Positions 1 to 12,000 of a stretch of DNA of 64,000 nucleotides are shown here, one piece after another (the first letter of the stretch is position 1; each line of letters starts with the position of its first letter). The DNA comes from Cylindrodendrum hubeiense. Taxonomy: Eukaryota; Ascomycota; Sordariomycetes; Hypocreales; Nectriaceae. The stretch covers positions 1-64,000 of the forward strand of contig JAANBB010000190.1 of the NCBI GenBank assembly GCA_014621425.1, given 5' to 3'. The notes beneath the pieces were generated by a model. The model saw nothing but the letters and a program-made list of their open reading frames with translations, did not search any database and was not told the DNA's origin. Made by a program: the position numbers and the translations under genes.

Positions 1-1475
1 GCCTCGGCGAGCGCATCCGGCACGTGTAGCACACGGCTGACAAAGTCCTCGCGCTCGATGTACGCGCCCCGGAGCCAGCGGGAGCCGCCGCTCGCGTCGA
101 AGGCGCGGCGGCCGTGCATGACGCGCATGTTGTCGAACAGGACGCACTCGCCTGGCGCCATCTTGACCTGGTACATGGCCGTCTCCTCGTTGATCAGGTG
201 GTCGAACAGCTGCGCGGGCTCCAGCCAGGCGCGCATGTCGACGGTGGGCAGCTGGAATCGGTCCTGGAACGGCGGGCTCCAGTACACGCTGGCGAGGATG
301 TCGTCGGCCGCCGTCACGTCGAACAGCGCGCGCTTCTGGCGGTACCAGTAGCCGTGCTTCTCGTAGTGGTACGGGATGCGCACGCGGCGCAGGTGGTCGA
401 CGGCGCCGCGCGGCTGCTGCAGCCACAGGAGCTTGCCGGCACGCAGACCGTCGCTGAAGAGCGACTCGCCGCCCGAGCACGAGTTCTCCATGCAGTGCAG
501 GATCTGGATCGCCGGCGGCCGCTCCAGGTACAGCAGGTCCTGGTGGAGGCCGAGGTAGCCGCTGGTGTAGGCGACGTTCTCGGCGTCGGGCTTGGCGCGC
601 ACGTCAAACGTCCGCCCGTAGAAGGTCTCCTTGATGTTGGCGATGCGCGTCGTGATGCTGACGATGGAGTTTTCGTCCTGGGGGACGTTCTTGAGGAAGA
701 CGAGGCCGAGGTTGGAGAGGTCCAGGATGGTTTGCCAGAAGGCTTCGTCGCCCTTGATGAACTCGTTGTAGTCAATCTTGCGGATTCTCTTCTTGATCGT
801 ATCGTTGTCCCAGAACGTCCGCCCCGTCTTGGGATACACGGCATCCTGCCTCGGGTATGGCAGATGCTCCAACTCCTGGTGACCCAGGGCCTTCTCAATC
901 GTCTGCCACGGGACCACCATTTCATGACCGCCCTTGGCAAGCCGCTCAATATCATTCCGGAACGTGACCCCGAGGCCATCCTCGGTCAGCCGGATCTGAT
1001 CAATTTCAATGTCGGCTGGGACGGCGGTGGACGCAAAGTTCTTCTGACCAGACGCCGGGTCTGTACACTTCGGGCACGCACAGCTGTCGCGCAAGGCCAC
1101 CGAGTCGAGCCTAACCCATCCGCCGTGCTCCTTGTCCTCGATCTGGATGAAGCGGTCGGAACTCGACACAGAAATGGCCTTGCCGCCGTTGATTGAGCCA
1201 TCGATGACAGTCCGGGGCTGAAAGGCCGGCGCAGGACCGGAGCTTTTTGCCGAGACGCTGTGTTTCTCGTGCGAGAGGAGCTTTCCCTTGTTTGGCGACT
1301 CAAACGCATACTTAGGACCGTCTGTCCGTAGACGAGCACTTGCTTGAACAAGACATTTCCGAGAGGTGTGAAGAGTGCGCCGCGAGGTCAATGGCGAGGT
1401 GCTGGAGAGCGATGTGAGAGTCCGGGACGGAGTTGACCTGCAGCTCCGGGCGAGCAGCCGGTTGGGAGAAAGCAT
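1..1475 (-). CDS. Gamma-butyrobetaine/trimethyllysine dioxygenase-like Fe(II)/2-oxoglutarate oxygenase, 3' end cut by window
   Basis: A single open frame runs from the ATG at 1475 to the left edge, about 491 residues, with no intron needed. The first ~45 residues are rich in Arg/Ser/Thr and lack acidic residues, which looks like a mitochondrial presequence. Next comes the GBBH-type N-terminal domain (DUF971) with a Cys cluster, RDSCACPKCTDP, that binds zinc in this family. The TauD-type oxygenase core follows, with the HxD iron motif in GYLGLHQDLLYLERPP and the distal iron His in RVMHGRRAF. The family hydroxylates gamma-butyrobetaine or trimethyllysine in carnitine biosynthesis. I cannot separate the two from motifs alone. 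Long ORFs on the opposite strand are shadows. The C-terminus lies outside the window. Confidence 0.88.
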   Translation of the reverse strand, partial: MLSPNRLLARSCRSTPSRTLTSLSSTSPLTSRRTLHTSRKCLVQASARLRTDGPKYAFESPNKGKLLSHEKHSVSAKSSGPAPAFQPRTVIDGSINGGKAISVSSSDRFIQIEDKEHGGWVRLDSVALRDSCACPKCTDPASGQKNFASTAVPADIEIDQIRLTEDGLGVTFRNDIERLAKGGHEMVVPWQTIEKALGHQELEHLPYPRQDAVYPKTGRTFWDNDTIKKRIRKIDYNEFIKGDEAFWQTILDLSNLGLVFLKNVPQDENSIVSITTRIANIKETFYGRTFDVRAKPDAENVAYTSGYLGLHQDLLYLERPPAIQILHCMENSCSGGESLFSDGLRAGKLLWLQQPRGAVDHLRRVRIPYHYEKHGYWYRQKRALFDVTAADDILASVYWSPPFQDRFQLPTVDMRAWLEPAQLFDHLINEETAMYQVKMAPGECVLFDNMRVMHGRRAFDASGGSRWLRGAYIEREDFVSRVLHVPDALAE

Positions 1476-2029
1476 GGCGTACAGTTACAGTGTCAGCGTC
1501 CGATCGACTTCCTAGAGCTGGCAGTTTAGGACGACGATCCTACGTTGCTCCGGGAGTTGTGAAAGAGAGCAGAGAGCAGACGCCAACCTGTGGCAATTAG
1601 ATGGAGAATGAGATGGAGCTTTAACAGATGTACCTCGGCCGAAAGGGATGCATAGCTCCATGTGGGGTTGTTCGGTCGACCCCGCGTTGTCTGGGCCCGT
1701 GGATAGCCATCATGAAGAGACAAGACGATGGCTTGTGCCGATATAGGATCACGCATGGCTTGGAACTGTTGGGCATGCGCTTCATGTCGATTGGACAATT
1801 GGGACGAGAACAGGGGAGATCCGGAATCAATTGCCGAGCCATGCTGACGGTGATTGGCACGAGCCAATCGATGGCCCTTGTCAGAGGGAACAACTCGGCG
1901 CCATCTTCACAAAACCGCGGTCACAACTTCAAGCAAGCCCGAGTTTCATTCATAGAGTCTCATGATTCATTGTAGCCAATAGTTGTACATTCATTCATAC
2001 ATGGGTCTGCCCCTCCGGTAGCCACTTTG
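1476..2029. other. Intergenic gap between dioxygenase 5' end and SEN2 3' end
   Basis: This 554-bp stretch should hold the promoter of the dioxygenase (leftward) and the 3' end of SEN2. Short ORFs on both strands show no recognisable domain or codon pattern. I see no RNA gene or repeat. Confidence 0.5.
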
Positions 2030-3610
2030 CTACCTGTTACGGTTGCTCGACCACCGCTTCACCATCACTTCTCTAACTTTGTACAGCTCGAACACATCGG
2101 TAAATCCTTTTTCCAACGCTTCATCAAACTTTGATGGTGGGGGTACGTCCACGTAGACTAGCACCAAGCTTTTGGTGACGTGGGAGAGAACTCGGATTGT
2201 TGCGTGGAGCCACTGCCACGACTTCTGCACATTCTCCTTCTTCGACTCTTTCCACAGAGGGTCAGAGTACGACGGGATGACTATTAGACCAAACTCGGCG
2301 TGATCGAACACAGGACCTCGAGTGTAGAGCATCCAGTCGACACCAAACTTGATGCCACCACGCGGGACCCAGCCGAGGGATCGAAAGTGATGATACACCG
2401 AGTAGTGCACTAGGAAGTTGTCATCAGGCTGGAGTGCGGGTTCTTCCGGCTCAACTCGGGGTGGGAAGTAGGAATGTTGCCGAAACAGGGTGAAGAGCTC
2501 CATCTGGGACAGAGGCTTTCCAGTTTCGTCATTCACTGTCAAAACACCCAGGCCAAAGCTCAGGAAGAATGCTTCCTCCGGCATCATTTGGAGGTGCTCC
2601 TTGTTAAGGAGCGGGAAGTGAATGCTTTCAACCACTGGGATCATGTGGGCCGACTTGGCAACATCCTCATTCAGAGTTGGCAAATGCTCACCGTTGACAA
2701 GCGGTGAGTGGCGGTAGGGGCTTGGTGGATCGGCAAACCCAAAGACTGACGACTCAACCGCGGGAGAGAATCGAACGCTCTTCTGCCGCTTTGTGCCATT
2801 AGGGAGGCGTGAGTTGCCGGGCGCAGGAGTGGCCGAGTCATCGGTATATGTAGCGGGAGACACGGCATACTCTGTCCCATTGGCCAGGTGTGGTCGTGCA
2901 GGGCCGACGGCAGTGTCAAGACGTAGTCTGACCTCCCCATTGGTCGTCACGTCCCGGGGCGGACCAACATCAGATTGGAGATCAGCCAACGAGTTTGGCA
3001 GAGCCAGTAACTTCTCCGGGCTAACTGGTGAGTCGGGAGTTGGCCGAGAGACCGACTCCTCTGTCGGGTTGGACGTCTTCAGCTCAGCTTGAGTCTGAGT
3101 TTCCTCGGCCTCTTCCAATCTTGTTTTCTGGATAGCTTCCTGCTCGACACGAGCCCGCTCCCATTTGGCTCGGATACGCTCCTGGCGTCTTTCAACAGTC
3201 AGAATCTCACTGACGTGCGCCTCTTGCAGCCCTCGTCGAACTTTCTCTCGCTTCAACCAGTTGGGCTCACTTCGACTCAGATTTCCTTTTCCATAGAAGC
3301 CTTGCTCCCAGAAGGCCCGGATAGAGTTTTCATCCGTGATGTGGACTGAACACGTCGCAGCTGACCAGACACCCTGATGGACCACAGAGGGTTCCACCGC
3401 GGGAGGCGACCATAGTTGGCCTAGCCACGCGTATGCGACATGGAAGAGGGATATGGGGTTGTTCGGGTAGAACGCCGGGAGGGGGAAAGTCTTGATCGGC
3501 GCTGGAAGCGCGTAGATCTGGTGCAGTGGAGGCCCTCGCTGCTGCGGCCGAGCAGCGTTTGCGGGCGACTTTGCTCCAGGCTCTGTGGTGGATGGTAGAA
3601 TCTCAGCCAT
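2030..3610 (-). CDS. SEN2: tRNA-splicing endonuclease catalytic subunit Sen2
   Basis: This is an intronless 526-residue protein. The family cuts the 5' splice site of intron-containing pre-tRNAs within the Sen2-Sen34-Sen15-Sen54 complex. The N-terminal third carries a WEQGFYGKGNLSRSEPNW block typical of Sen2. A charged and Pro/Ser-rich linker covers residues ~125-320. The C-terminal nuclease fold (residues ~395-500) shows the catalytic triad: Tyr429 in LYTRGP, His437 in DHAEF and Lys480 in HVTKSLVLVYVD. The LGW-VPRGGIKFGVDW segment is characteristic of the fold. The start is the first ATG of the frame, at 3610. It is divergent from the glucosyltransferase at 4731. Identification is confident because all three catalytic residues are present. 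Confidence 0.93.
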   Translation of the reverse strand: MAEILPSTTEPGAKSPANAARPQQRGPPLHQIYALPAPIKTFPLPAFYPNNPISLFHVAYAWLGQLWSPPAVEPSVVHQGVWSAATCSVHITDENSIRAFWEQGFYGKGNLSRSEPNWLKREKVRRGLQEAHVSEILTVERRQERIRAKWERARVEQEAIQKTRLEEAEETQTQAELKTSNPTEESVSRPTPDSPVSPEKLLALPNSLADLQSDVGPPRDVTTNGEVRLRLDTAVGPARPHLANGTEYAVSPATYTDDSATPAPGNSRLPNGTKRQKSVRFSPAVESSVFGFADPPSPYRHSPLVNGEHLPTLNEDVAKSAHMIPVVESIHFPLLNKEHLQMMPEEAFFLSFGLGVLTVNDETGKPLSQMELFTLFRQHSYFPPRVEPEEPALQPDDNFLVHYSVYHHFRSLGWVPRGGIKFGVDWMLYTRGPVFDHAEFGLIVIPSYSDPLWKESKKENVQKSWQWLHATIRVLSHVTKSLVLVYVDVPPPSKFDEALEKGFTDVFELYKVREVMVKRWSSNRNR

Positions 3611-4730
3611 TTCTCGCTGGTGTCATCTTGGTCTAGACGAAGACTCGTCAGTAATGCGCTCGCAGTTGTATGAACTACGTGAGACATGAATTGGGTTTGT
3701 GTTTGTTACATCAGATACCGTTGTAGTCTATAATCAAGGCCGTCACAGAGGCCCAACTGAATGGATTCTCTAAGCACGTGATGGTGTCATCATTGTAACG
3801 AGGGGAGCCGTGGGACTTCCCGGGCTGTGTTTGGGCATGGCAAACGAGGGCTTTGGCACGGCAGACCCGTGAGGGAGCGTGGCTTGCGCATCGTGCAGAG
3901 ATTGAAGCAAAGTGCCGCAAAAAGGAGATGAGGGAACCTACTTGTCTAGGACATGGTCCAGGCACGATGCTGGAGAATGGTCAATGCTGGTGGCCATTCA
4001 CAACGGCACACTGTTATCCTTTGACGGGAACAGTGGCAGTCGCTCAGCGTTGAGGCCGAGTCGTGCGGTGAATGCTTGAGCCAGATGGTGATGGATGATG
4101 AAGGAGAAAAAAGCCGAAGCGTGAGCACCGAAATTTTTCTTGAATTGGAGTTACCCACTTTGGTGCCTCATGCGCAAGGCGTCAGGCTTTCAGGCCACGC
4201 ACAGGGCACAGCGTGTCCCGGTCAGCTTCCAGCTTTCCAGGCTTCCAGCGTCTGGCGGGCCGGCCACTGACGTCTGGCGGGGCCAGCTCCCACCGACTTT
4301 CCGACTCACCCGAGCGAGACAAGAGATGAGAGATGAGACAGCAGGGCCAATGTGCGTGGGCTCTCGGCCGTCTCCCTGCCGATCGCCATGCTCGGGCCTC
4401 TCCGGCAGCGCTATTTCTCGCGATTGGCCCTTGCAGCACCTGCAGTGCACGATTGCACGATTGCACGATTTCCTGTGCCGTGCGGCCCTGGTCGCGCGCG
4501 TGTAGCTGGTGTTTGGTAGGCGGCTTATTATCCCATCAGCCCTGGCGGGCTTAGTGCCATCCGCCCACTCTCCTCCTCCCGTCCCTCCATAACAGCTCCC
4601 GATCACACGTTTCAATTTCCTTGTCGCCTCTGTGTGTCTGTGTGAGCTTGTTGCACGGCCGTGTCGCTGCCACTGTTCCTGTCCGTACTGTAACCACGGC
4701 GGGAGAGATGCCCGCCCCGAAACCATAGCC
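3611..4730. promoter_or_regulatory. Divergent intergenic region between SEN2 and ceramide glucosyltransferase
   Basis: About 1.1 kb separates two outward-pointing genes, so it should contain both promoters. I see no convincing ORF. A short tandem of cacgattg at about 4445-4469 and the pyrimidine-rich stretch from 4560 to the ATG (tcctcctcccgtccctcc) fit a fungal 5' leader. No clear TATA box was seen. Confidence 0.45.
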
Positions 4731-6380
4731 ATGGCCACATACATCGAAACCGCTGCCTGGGTCTGCCTCGTCTGGAGTGGCTTCGTCGTCCTGGTCGAGG
4801 CCATCGGCATTCGTGCCATGTACGGGCCCCTCCCCCTCACCGTTGTGCTCTGCCCGTTTCTAACCTGAAGCAGCTTGAGGAACTACAAGCGGCCTCTCCC
4901 TCCTCCCGTATCCTCCGAGCTCCAACAGAACACCCCTCACGTAACGTTAATCCGCCCGGTCAAGGGCGTCGAGCCTCGGCTCTACGAATGCATTGCCTCG
5001 TCCTTCCTCCAGAACTACCCCGTTGACAAACTTTCCATCCGCCTGTGCATCGACGACAAGAGCGACTCCGCGTATCCGATCCTTCAGCAAATTATTCAAG
5101 ACTTCCCTGCCTTCGACGCTTGTGTGCTCGTCGAATCTGAGGACCCGGTTCTCCACGGCGCCGGTGGCGATGCGGACAATCTCGGACCGAACCCCAAGAT
5201 CCGCAACATCAGCAGGGCATACCGAGAAGCCAAAGGCGACATTATATGGATAGCAGACTGCAATGTGTGGATTGGCAGTGGTGTTTTGGGTCGAATGGTG
5301 GACAGGCTGATGGGCTTTGGGGTGGGAGGAACCTCTCTCCGCCCCTTCAAATTCGTCCACCAGATGCCGATTGTCGTCGACTTGGGCGACTTTTCTGCCT
5401 CACCGGCCGGTGACAGCCAATCTTTGTTGCATCCTGCCTCTGAAGAGCGCTTGGCCTCGGATCCAGACTCAGGACTGTTTTCCCGAGTTTTCTCTCAAGG
5501 AGGTGGGCGCCTCGATGAAATGTTCATGTCGACTACTCATGCCAAATTTTACGGAGCGATCAACACTGTCGGGGTTGCCCCTTGCGTCGTGGGGAAGAGC
5601 AACATGTTTAGGAAGTCTCAGTTGGACCAGATCACAAACCCTGCCGAGAACCCGAACTTGCCAACCGGCCAAAACCGACCTTTGGGCGTGGATTACTTCT
5701 CTCACAATATTTGCGAGGACCACTTGATAGGCGAATTGTTCTGGCAGTCCAAGATTCCCGGCTACCGCAACCATGGAATTATATGGGGAGACCTCGTCGT
5801 CCAGCCCATGTCAGGCATGTCTGTCGTCGCTTACGCAGCTCGACGCGCCCGCTGGCTTAGGGCTCGAAAGTTTACCGTCATGGCGGCAACTTTGGTCGAG
5901 CCTGGTGTGGAACCTTTCTTGTGCTGTGCCTATATTGCCTTTGCGGCTACTACGCTACCCTTCTTCAACGAGATTTTTGGGTTGCCACCAACGTGGCGCG
6001 CCATGGGATTGACCTGGCTCACCTGCGTGACTTCGTGGATGCTAGGAGACTGGTATATGTTCCGTCGTCTGCACAGCGGGCTCACGATGGTGCCTGATGT
6101 TAACACGCCATACTTTGCCAAGGGTGCCTCTAACCAAGGCGGCATCCCAGCAAGGCCATTCTATGAGTGGCTCCCTGCCTGGCTGGGTCGAGAATCGCTT
6201 GCGTTGCCTATCTGGGTCTGGGCAGTTTTGCTCGGCAGAACAGTGCACTGGCGCGGTAAATCGTTCCGGGTTCGCCTGGATGCCACAGTTTATGAAGTCA
6301 CGGAAGATCAAAGAGAACGGGTTGCACACACTCCTGAGATTGAGCGGGCGTCTTCACGAAACAAGCGACGAGTGGATTAG
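4731..6380 (+). CDS. Ceramide glucosyltransferase (glucosylceramide synthase, GT21)
   Basis: There are two exons, 4731-4819 and 4874-6380. The 54-nt intron has donor GTACGG, branch CTAAC and acceptor CAG, and it restores a 531-residue protein. Exon 1 supplies the N-terminal membrane anchor (MATYIETAAWVCLVWSGFVV). The enzyme transfers glucose from UDP-glucose to ceramide on Golgi/ER membranes. Family motifs are visible: D1 (IDDKSDS, Asp90-91), D2 (ADCNVW, Asp158), D3 (CEDHLIGE, Asp312) and RRARW (353-357), the (Q/R)xxRW product-binding motif. Hydrophobic segments follow near residues 365-430 and 470-490. Without exon 1 the protein would lack both an ATG start and its first membrane segment, so the spliced model is preferred. 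Confidence 0.93.
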
Positions 6381-6505
6381 ACGAGAACATATATAGATCA
6401 CTGTGCGATAGAACACGATATATAACAGAGTATTCTGATATCTACAATACCACAACGATTCTAAACCTTACTTCGTATCATCATTATAATCATCAACCCT
6501 CAACC

Positions 6506-9007
6506 TCAAGCATCCACAAGAGTAATCTTAATCACTTCCTTCAGGTCCCTGCTGCTAAAGCCGACCTTGATCGTAAACTCGCCGGTGGGGATCACCCAAT
6601 CCTGGGAAACAATATCCCAGTAGCTGAGATCGCGTCTCATCAACTCGAAGCCAACAGTCTGGCTCTCGCCAGCCTGCAGCCAAACCTTCTCGAAGCCACG
6701 GAGCTGCTTGACGGGAGTTCCCTCAGGCGCGCTGTCAGGGAAGGTAACGTAGAGCTGGGGAACAGTGGCAGCGTAGACCTCTCCGGTGTTGGTCAGGGAG
6801 ACGGTGACGTTGTAAATGCTCTCCCAGAGCGCAGGGTTACCACCAGGCTGAATGGGCAGTTGCTCAGGTGTGGCAGTGATGCTCTCGACGAGGGGCTCGG
6901 CCGTGATGTCGGCGAGCTTGAAGGTGGAGTAGGACAGACCGAAACCGAACTCGTAGCGCACATCGATATCGTTGGCATCAAAGTAGCGGTAGTCAATCTC
7001 CAGCTTCTCATCGAACCACGACTGCCAGTCATAAACTCCAGTTGTATTAATCGCCGTGGTCGGGGGCGCGTTGTAGTCGGTGCCGTTGTAAGCGATGGTG
7101 TAGGGGAGCTTTCCAGAGGGGCTGACGTCTCCGTAGAGAACATCGATGATGGAGTTGCCACTCTCCTGTCCAGGGTAGTGGGCAGCAACAATAGCAGTGA
7201 CGTTAACGTGGTCTGCCCAGGGGAGAGTGTTAATGCCGGAAGAGTGAGTGACAACGATGGTGTTGTTGCAGACGCTGGCAACAGACTCAACCACATCATC
7301 ACCAACCCAGTCAACGCTCAAGTGCGCACGGTCAGCAGCCTCCTCGGCCCATGTCTTAAGGAAGACAATGCAGACCTCAGGAGGGGTGGGGACCCAGAGG
7401 GTGGTGACATCCGATTCAGCGATGAGGGTGTTGTTGAGCCACTGCTGGACAATAGCACCGTCCTGCTTGGCCCGGGCGTTAATGGCAGCCAGGGGAGAGA
7501 CGAGATAGGTCAAGCGGCCAGTGCCGGAGCCACCACCAGCGGTGAGGGTGCCGTACTCGAAGTCAACCTGGTTGTAGAAACCCTGGGTATCATCTCCGGC
7601 GTCGTTTCCAAAGACAGCAATGGACTTAGGAGCCTTAAGAGGAAGAGCATTGTTCTCGTTCTTAAGCAGGATGGTGGCCTGTGCGCCGTGTCGGCGGATC
7701 TGCTCGCCGTGGTCCTCCCGGACATCACGGCTTCGCTCGCCAGTCAGGTTGAACTCGTGCAGCCACGTAGAACGGGGAGAGAAGGTGTTAAGGTCGGCAG
7801 AAGACGGGTCAACTGTGGGGAAGTCCACATCCTGTCCCAGCCAGTAGTAAGGGGTCATGATGCGGATAATCATATCGTCGACACGGGTCTCATCGACGGT
7901 GCCGTTGTTGACAGCCAGGGTGATATTCTTTCCGAAGAATGAGCCAGCCTTCCAATCCATTCCATAACTGCCAAGCCCGCCTGGGAAATTGAGATCTAAT
8001 CCTCCCTCAATAGAGGCAACACCGGAGTGAACGCCTCCCCAGTCAGACATAACATAGCCCTGGAAGCCAAGCTCCTCCTTCAAGAGACCGTTGAGGGCCT
8101 TGGAGTTCTCGCAGGCGTACGACCCATTGAGTCTCTGGTAAGAGCACATAAAGCTAGCACAGTTGACCTTGGCAGCATTGGCAAAGGGCCATAGGTAAAG
8201 CTCGTGCATGGTTCGGTCATCCATGTTGGCGGAGATGGACTCCTGGATAACATCGGTGACGGTGCCATTTGTGGACCAAGTGGGGTTACGCTGGGTCTCC
8301 TGCTCGTTACCAATGAAGTGCTTAGCAGTAGCCTGAACACCGGCGTCTTGATGTCCGCGGATTGTGTACTCCATGGCAACACCAGTCAGGTAGGGGTCGG
8401 CGGCGAAGCCCTCCCAGTTTCGGCCAGAGTAGGCAGAGCGTCCAAGGGGACCAGCAACGGGCGAGAGGGCAACGTGAGCACCCTTTGCCTTGAACTCCTT
8501 GCCCATGGAATGGCCTCGCTCGTACAGGATGGCCCTGTCCCAGGTAGAGGCGGCGGAGACACCCGCCGAGAAGACACTGGCGTAGTCCGCCACGCGGATG
8601 GATAGAGGTCCGTCCTGGAGACAGAGACCATTGAAACCAAGGCGAGGGATGGCAAGAATGTTGCCAACACAAGGGCCGGGGGTTCCGGTGACCATATCGG
8701 CCTTCTCATCAATTGTCAAGAGAGCAACGAACTGCTTCGCCTTCTCAAAGGCAGCCTCCCAACCATTGCCAGTAGAATTGGCTGCATCATGGTATTAGTC
8801 AATGCCTTCATTTTGCAGGGTCAAGTGAATAAACATACGGGAAGGGAGGACAGCGGGAGAGTGTCCATAGGGTCCGAGGATGGTGGTGTTCAGAGGCTGG
8901 ACATAGCTGAAAGCATCATCTGTCCGGCTATCCGAACCATAGTTCTGGGCATTGACAGTGGAGGCTGCAAGCAGGCCTGAGACCACGAGAGACAAAACAG
9001 AGGCCAT
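6506..9007 (-). CDS. Secreted GH3 beta-glucosidase
   Basis: Exon 1 is 8839-9007 and exon 2 is 6506-8781. The 57-nt intron (GTATGT...GATGCAG) joins them in phase and gives 814 residues. A signal peptide (MASVLSLVVSGLLAASTVNA) precedes the mature protein. The family removes terminal beta-D-glucose from cellobiose and other glucosides. The GH3 N-domain shows the substrate-binding KHFIGNEQE motif (~residue 210) and the nucleophile Asp303 in GYVMSDWGG. The C-terminal fibronectin-III-like domain ends with VGFSSRDL. A TATAAAAGG box lies at 9086-9094 on the minus strand, about 80 nt before the ATG. A 360-residue antisense ORF within the gene is a shadow. Extracellular cellulose or glucoside use is the likely role. 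Confidence 0.95.
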
Positions 9008-9085
9008 TGTAACTTTGGGCTCGAGGTAGCTGAGCGTAAGCTGGATCTGAGTGATGATCTTCCATTGGCGTACGTCTCATTGATG

Positions 9086-9094
9086 CCTTTTATA
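9086..9094 (-). promoter_or_regulatory. TATA box of the beta-glucosidase gene
   Basis: TATAAAAGG on the minus strand lies about 80 nt upstream of the ATG at 9007. It is a strong match to the eukaryotic core-promoter element and fits a highly inducible secreted-enzyme gene. Confidence 0.6.
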
Positions 9095-12000
9095 TTCTGC
9101 CAACACCCTGACCTCTTCTACGTAGTACATGTCTACTTGCTTCTCCAATTTTTTTCAAAAGGCAGCAACCTCCACAAACGATACCAAGCTCCGAAGCTCG
9201 TTGCGTCATCCCGGTTCTCGTGATGCTTGATGCTGGTTGGTCCCACAACTCTTTGGAGCTAGCTACACACGTTTTTTTTTTTCTCCATACGGATAACCAT
9301 GGTCGGGACAAGTTGGAACCTGTTCTGCGGGGGTAATTGCGGAGAATATGGGGGACTAGGATAACTTAATGGTATGATGCTAATGCCGCATTCAATTCGA
9401 CGCGGCATGGGGGTTCCTTGCCCGCTGTGGAAACAGTGGAAACACTGCAATAATCCCCGGGCAGCCGTGGGTAATTTACCGAACACAACGCCTAGCTGCA
9501 TTACACGACGTGATAGAGGACCCTGCCAGAAGCACAGCTGACTCGACAAGCCGCTGTTCAGGCTGTCGGCCGTTGCGGGCGCCGCAGCCATGGGGCTAGT
9601 GCGTGTGGAGTTTCTCATGATATCATGGAGCCGGGGAAGTCGATCGCGGGGCATGGGCCACTCCACTACTCAAATACGGCCGCTGAAGAACCGAGCTCCC
9701 GATATTTTGCCAGCGGTCAAAGAGTCAGGGTTTGTTGTCCCCGTGATGGGCTCTAACTGCCGAGTGGATCTGGGGGTCGTGGGATGTGGGTGAAAACTGG
9801 GTGAAAACCCTCATGGCAGCCCGCTCAATCCAGTGAATGCGCCGTTTCCCCGCTGGAGTATTCGGCCCTGTTATGGCTCTATTCCGGCCGACTGGCCCTC
9901 AACGATTCCATCAATCTTCAGGTGCTTAAGCCCGGTGGTCCGATCCAAGGCGTCGGATCGGTCATTCGCCTTAGGTTTCCCTTTGTGAGCACGGTTGGCG
10001 ACCCGGCAGCGTGGGATGAACCCGGTATTTCTCGTAATTGCAGCTGCGTGGTGTTTTGGGCACGAGGTTGGGCGGTCCGGTCCTCGAGACGAGAGACGGG
10101 CTTGATAGCCGCGGCTATGAGAGCGTCATCGTCCGAGCAGATTGCAGTCATGGCAAGTCGAAGCGCCGGCCCCGCTCAACGGGGTCACAGACCCAACATG
10201 GACTGACACCGGCGTTTTGGACGGAAGATCTAAGAAAGCATTCGAATTTACAAATTATCATCTTAGGTAGCCGGGAGTTATAGCCGGGAGATAAGTAGCC
10301 TAAACGGAGCATTAGGACGGAAGAGTGGTGTAATCAAGCAAGATCTAGGTCCTTGCGTTATGCAGCTTATACAGAAGGAATACCAGTATTATGCATTAGT
10401 AGGTCTCACCGTGCTGTCATAGTTCGAATGTTCGGAAGGGTGCCGTGAGTACCCCTGCCGATCAAACATGCGAGTGTCATGTGTCAAAGCTCCCGGTGCC
10501 GGGAAGCTGGTGGTGTTATCCCCTTGGTTAACATCGCCACTATAGGCGAACCCAACAGGAAGGGCTGGGAAATAACGTTTACTTGGCCGATGCAGAAATT
10601 TTACTGCTCGCAAGGATTGATGAGGGTCAGAAAGTATGACTTGTTCGGATATAATCCGGATGGCAGCTTCATCTCGAAATGGGTGCAATTGAGGAGTGCA
10701 GAATTGATTTGAAAAGGGGATTTCATTAGAGTACGTTGACTTTTCAAAATATCGTCATATTTCGACATCGTGCATGGGCTCAGTTTTCAAAATAAAGCTT
10801 GCCGACCTCCCGTTGGTTCATTGTTAGTTTGTGAGTAAGCGACAGGTTCGCCCAGGATGAAAAACGCCTCTGCCGAACTTCCCTGCATCTGCGCCTCGAT
10901 CCCTTGTTCAGATCTCACGCCAGGTTGGCGACAAACCAACAGATCTGTAGCCTTTCCCCATCTGCTCCTAGCTTCCTCGCTAGCTAATCAAGGATTCAAC
11001 ATAAAAGTCCATCAACACATCGTAATTCATAAGTCCATCAGGAATTGCGGGAAACAAAAATTACATTTACAACATGCGGAGAAAATTAGCGAAGAAAATT
11101 TTGATTAGGACTTGCCAAGCACCACCAGGGCGCATGAATACGGAGAATTGTCGTCTCCGAATCCAACAATCACCACTCTGCGTAATGATCGTACTACATG
11201 GCATCTTTCAACTAGTGAGGCGCCAATAACCTAACCCTTCTTCAGAGACACACCTAAGAGTCTAAAAACAATGACCTAATCCTTATTCAGAAACACACCT
11301 AAGACTCTAAGAACAATAGCCTAACCTTTCTTCAGAAAGACACCTAAGAATCTAGGAACAATGGCAATGTGACGAACCCTGAAATGCCAATACCTAATTA
11401 GGCTTCGGCAATGGATTCAATGCGTGGAGTCTTCTCACAGGGGAACACTCCACAGGGTCTCGTTAGTCCCTCGGTATTTTCTTGATATTGGTGATGGTTG
11501 AAATTTGCGACTGCAGCCCAAAGCTGCTTACTATTGATTACATACCGTGCCTTGATTTTCTACTTTCACAGTTTAATAGTAAATGAGGACTGTATCTTTA
11601 GTTCTCAAACTAGGGGGCATTGTGATTGAGCCTATGGTTTAATACAATTGCAAATTAAAAAGACAGATTGCTATTGTGTTGGGGTTCCCTGGTCTTGCGG
11701 TGTAGAATGCCTGTAAAGGCATTCCTAGCAGATGCGCCAACTATGATGTAAGCTTATTTGATCCGGACTACCTCTATAGGCTGTTCCGACCGGTATTGAA
11801 GTCATTGGATAAGGTCAATTAAGCAGTCATTGCGAGCTACGGGGTAGGATTGAGATCGTGGTCGGATTCATCCGCGATCTTGACCTTCAATAGTAATCAT
11901 GAGTGTTCAGCAGTCTGATTTTCTAGCAAGCTCAATTTATATTGTTTTTGGCCCATCTTTGCGGTATTGTATTGTGACCCGTTTGATCAAATGATTGTGA

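Noticed and set aside
114..1196. 360-codon plus-strand ORF opposite the dioxygenase
   Set aside because: It is an antisense shadow of a GC-rich coding frame. The minus strand carries clear DUF971 and TauD motifs, and the antisense protein has no recognisable domain.
6860..7942. 360-codon plus-strand ORF inside the beta-glucosidase gene
   Set aside because: The opposite frame holds GH3 motifs throughout. The antisense product is Val/Gly/Asp-biased, as expected from codon bias.
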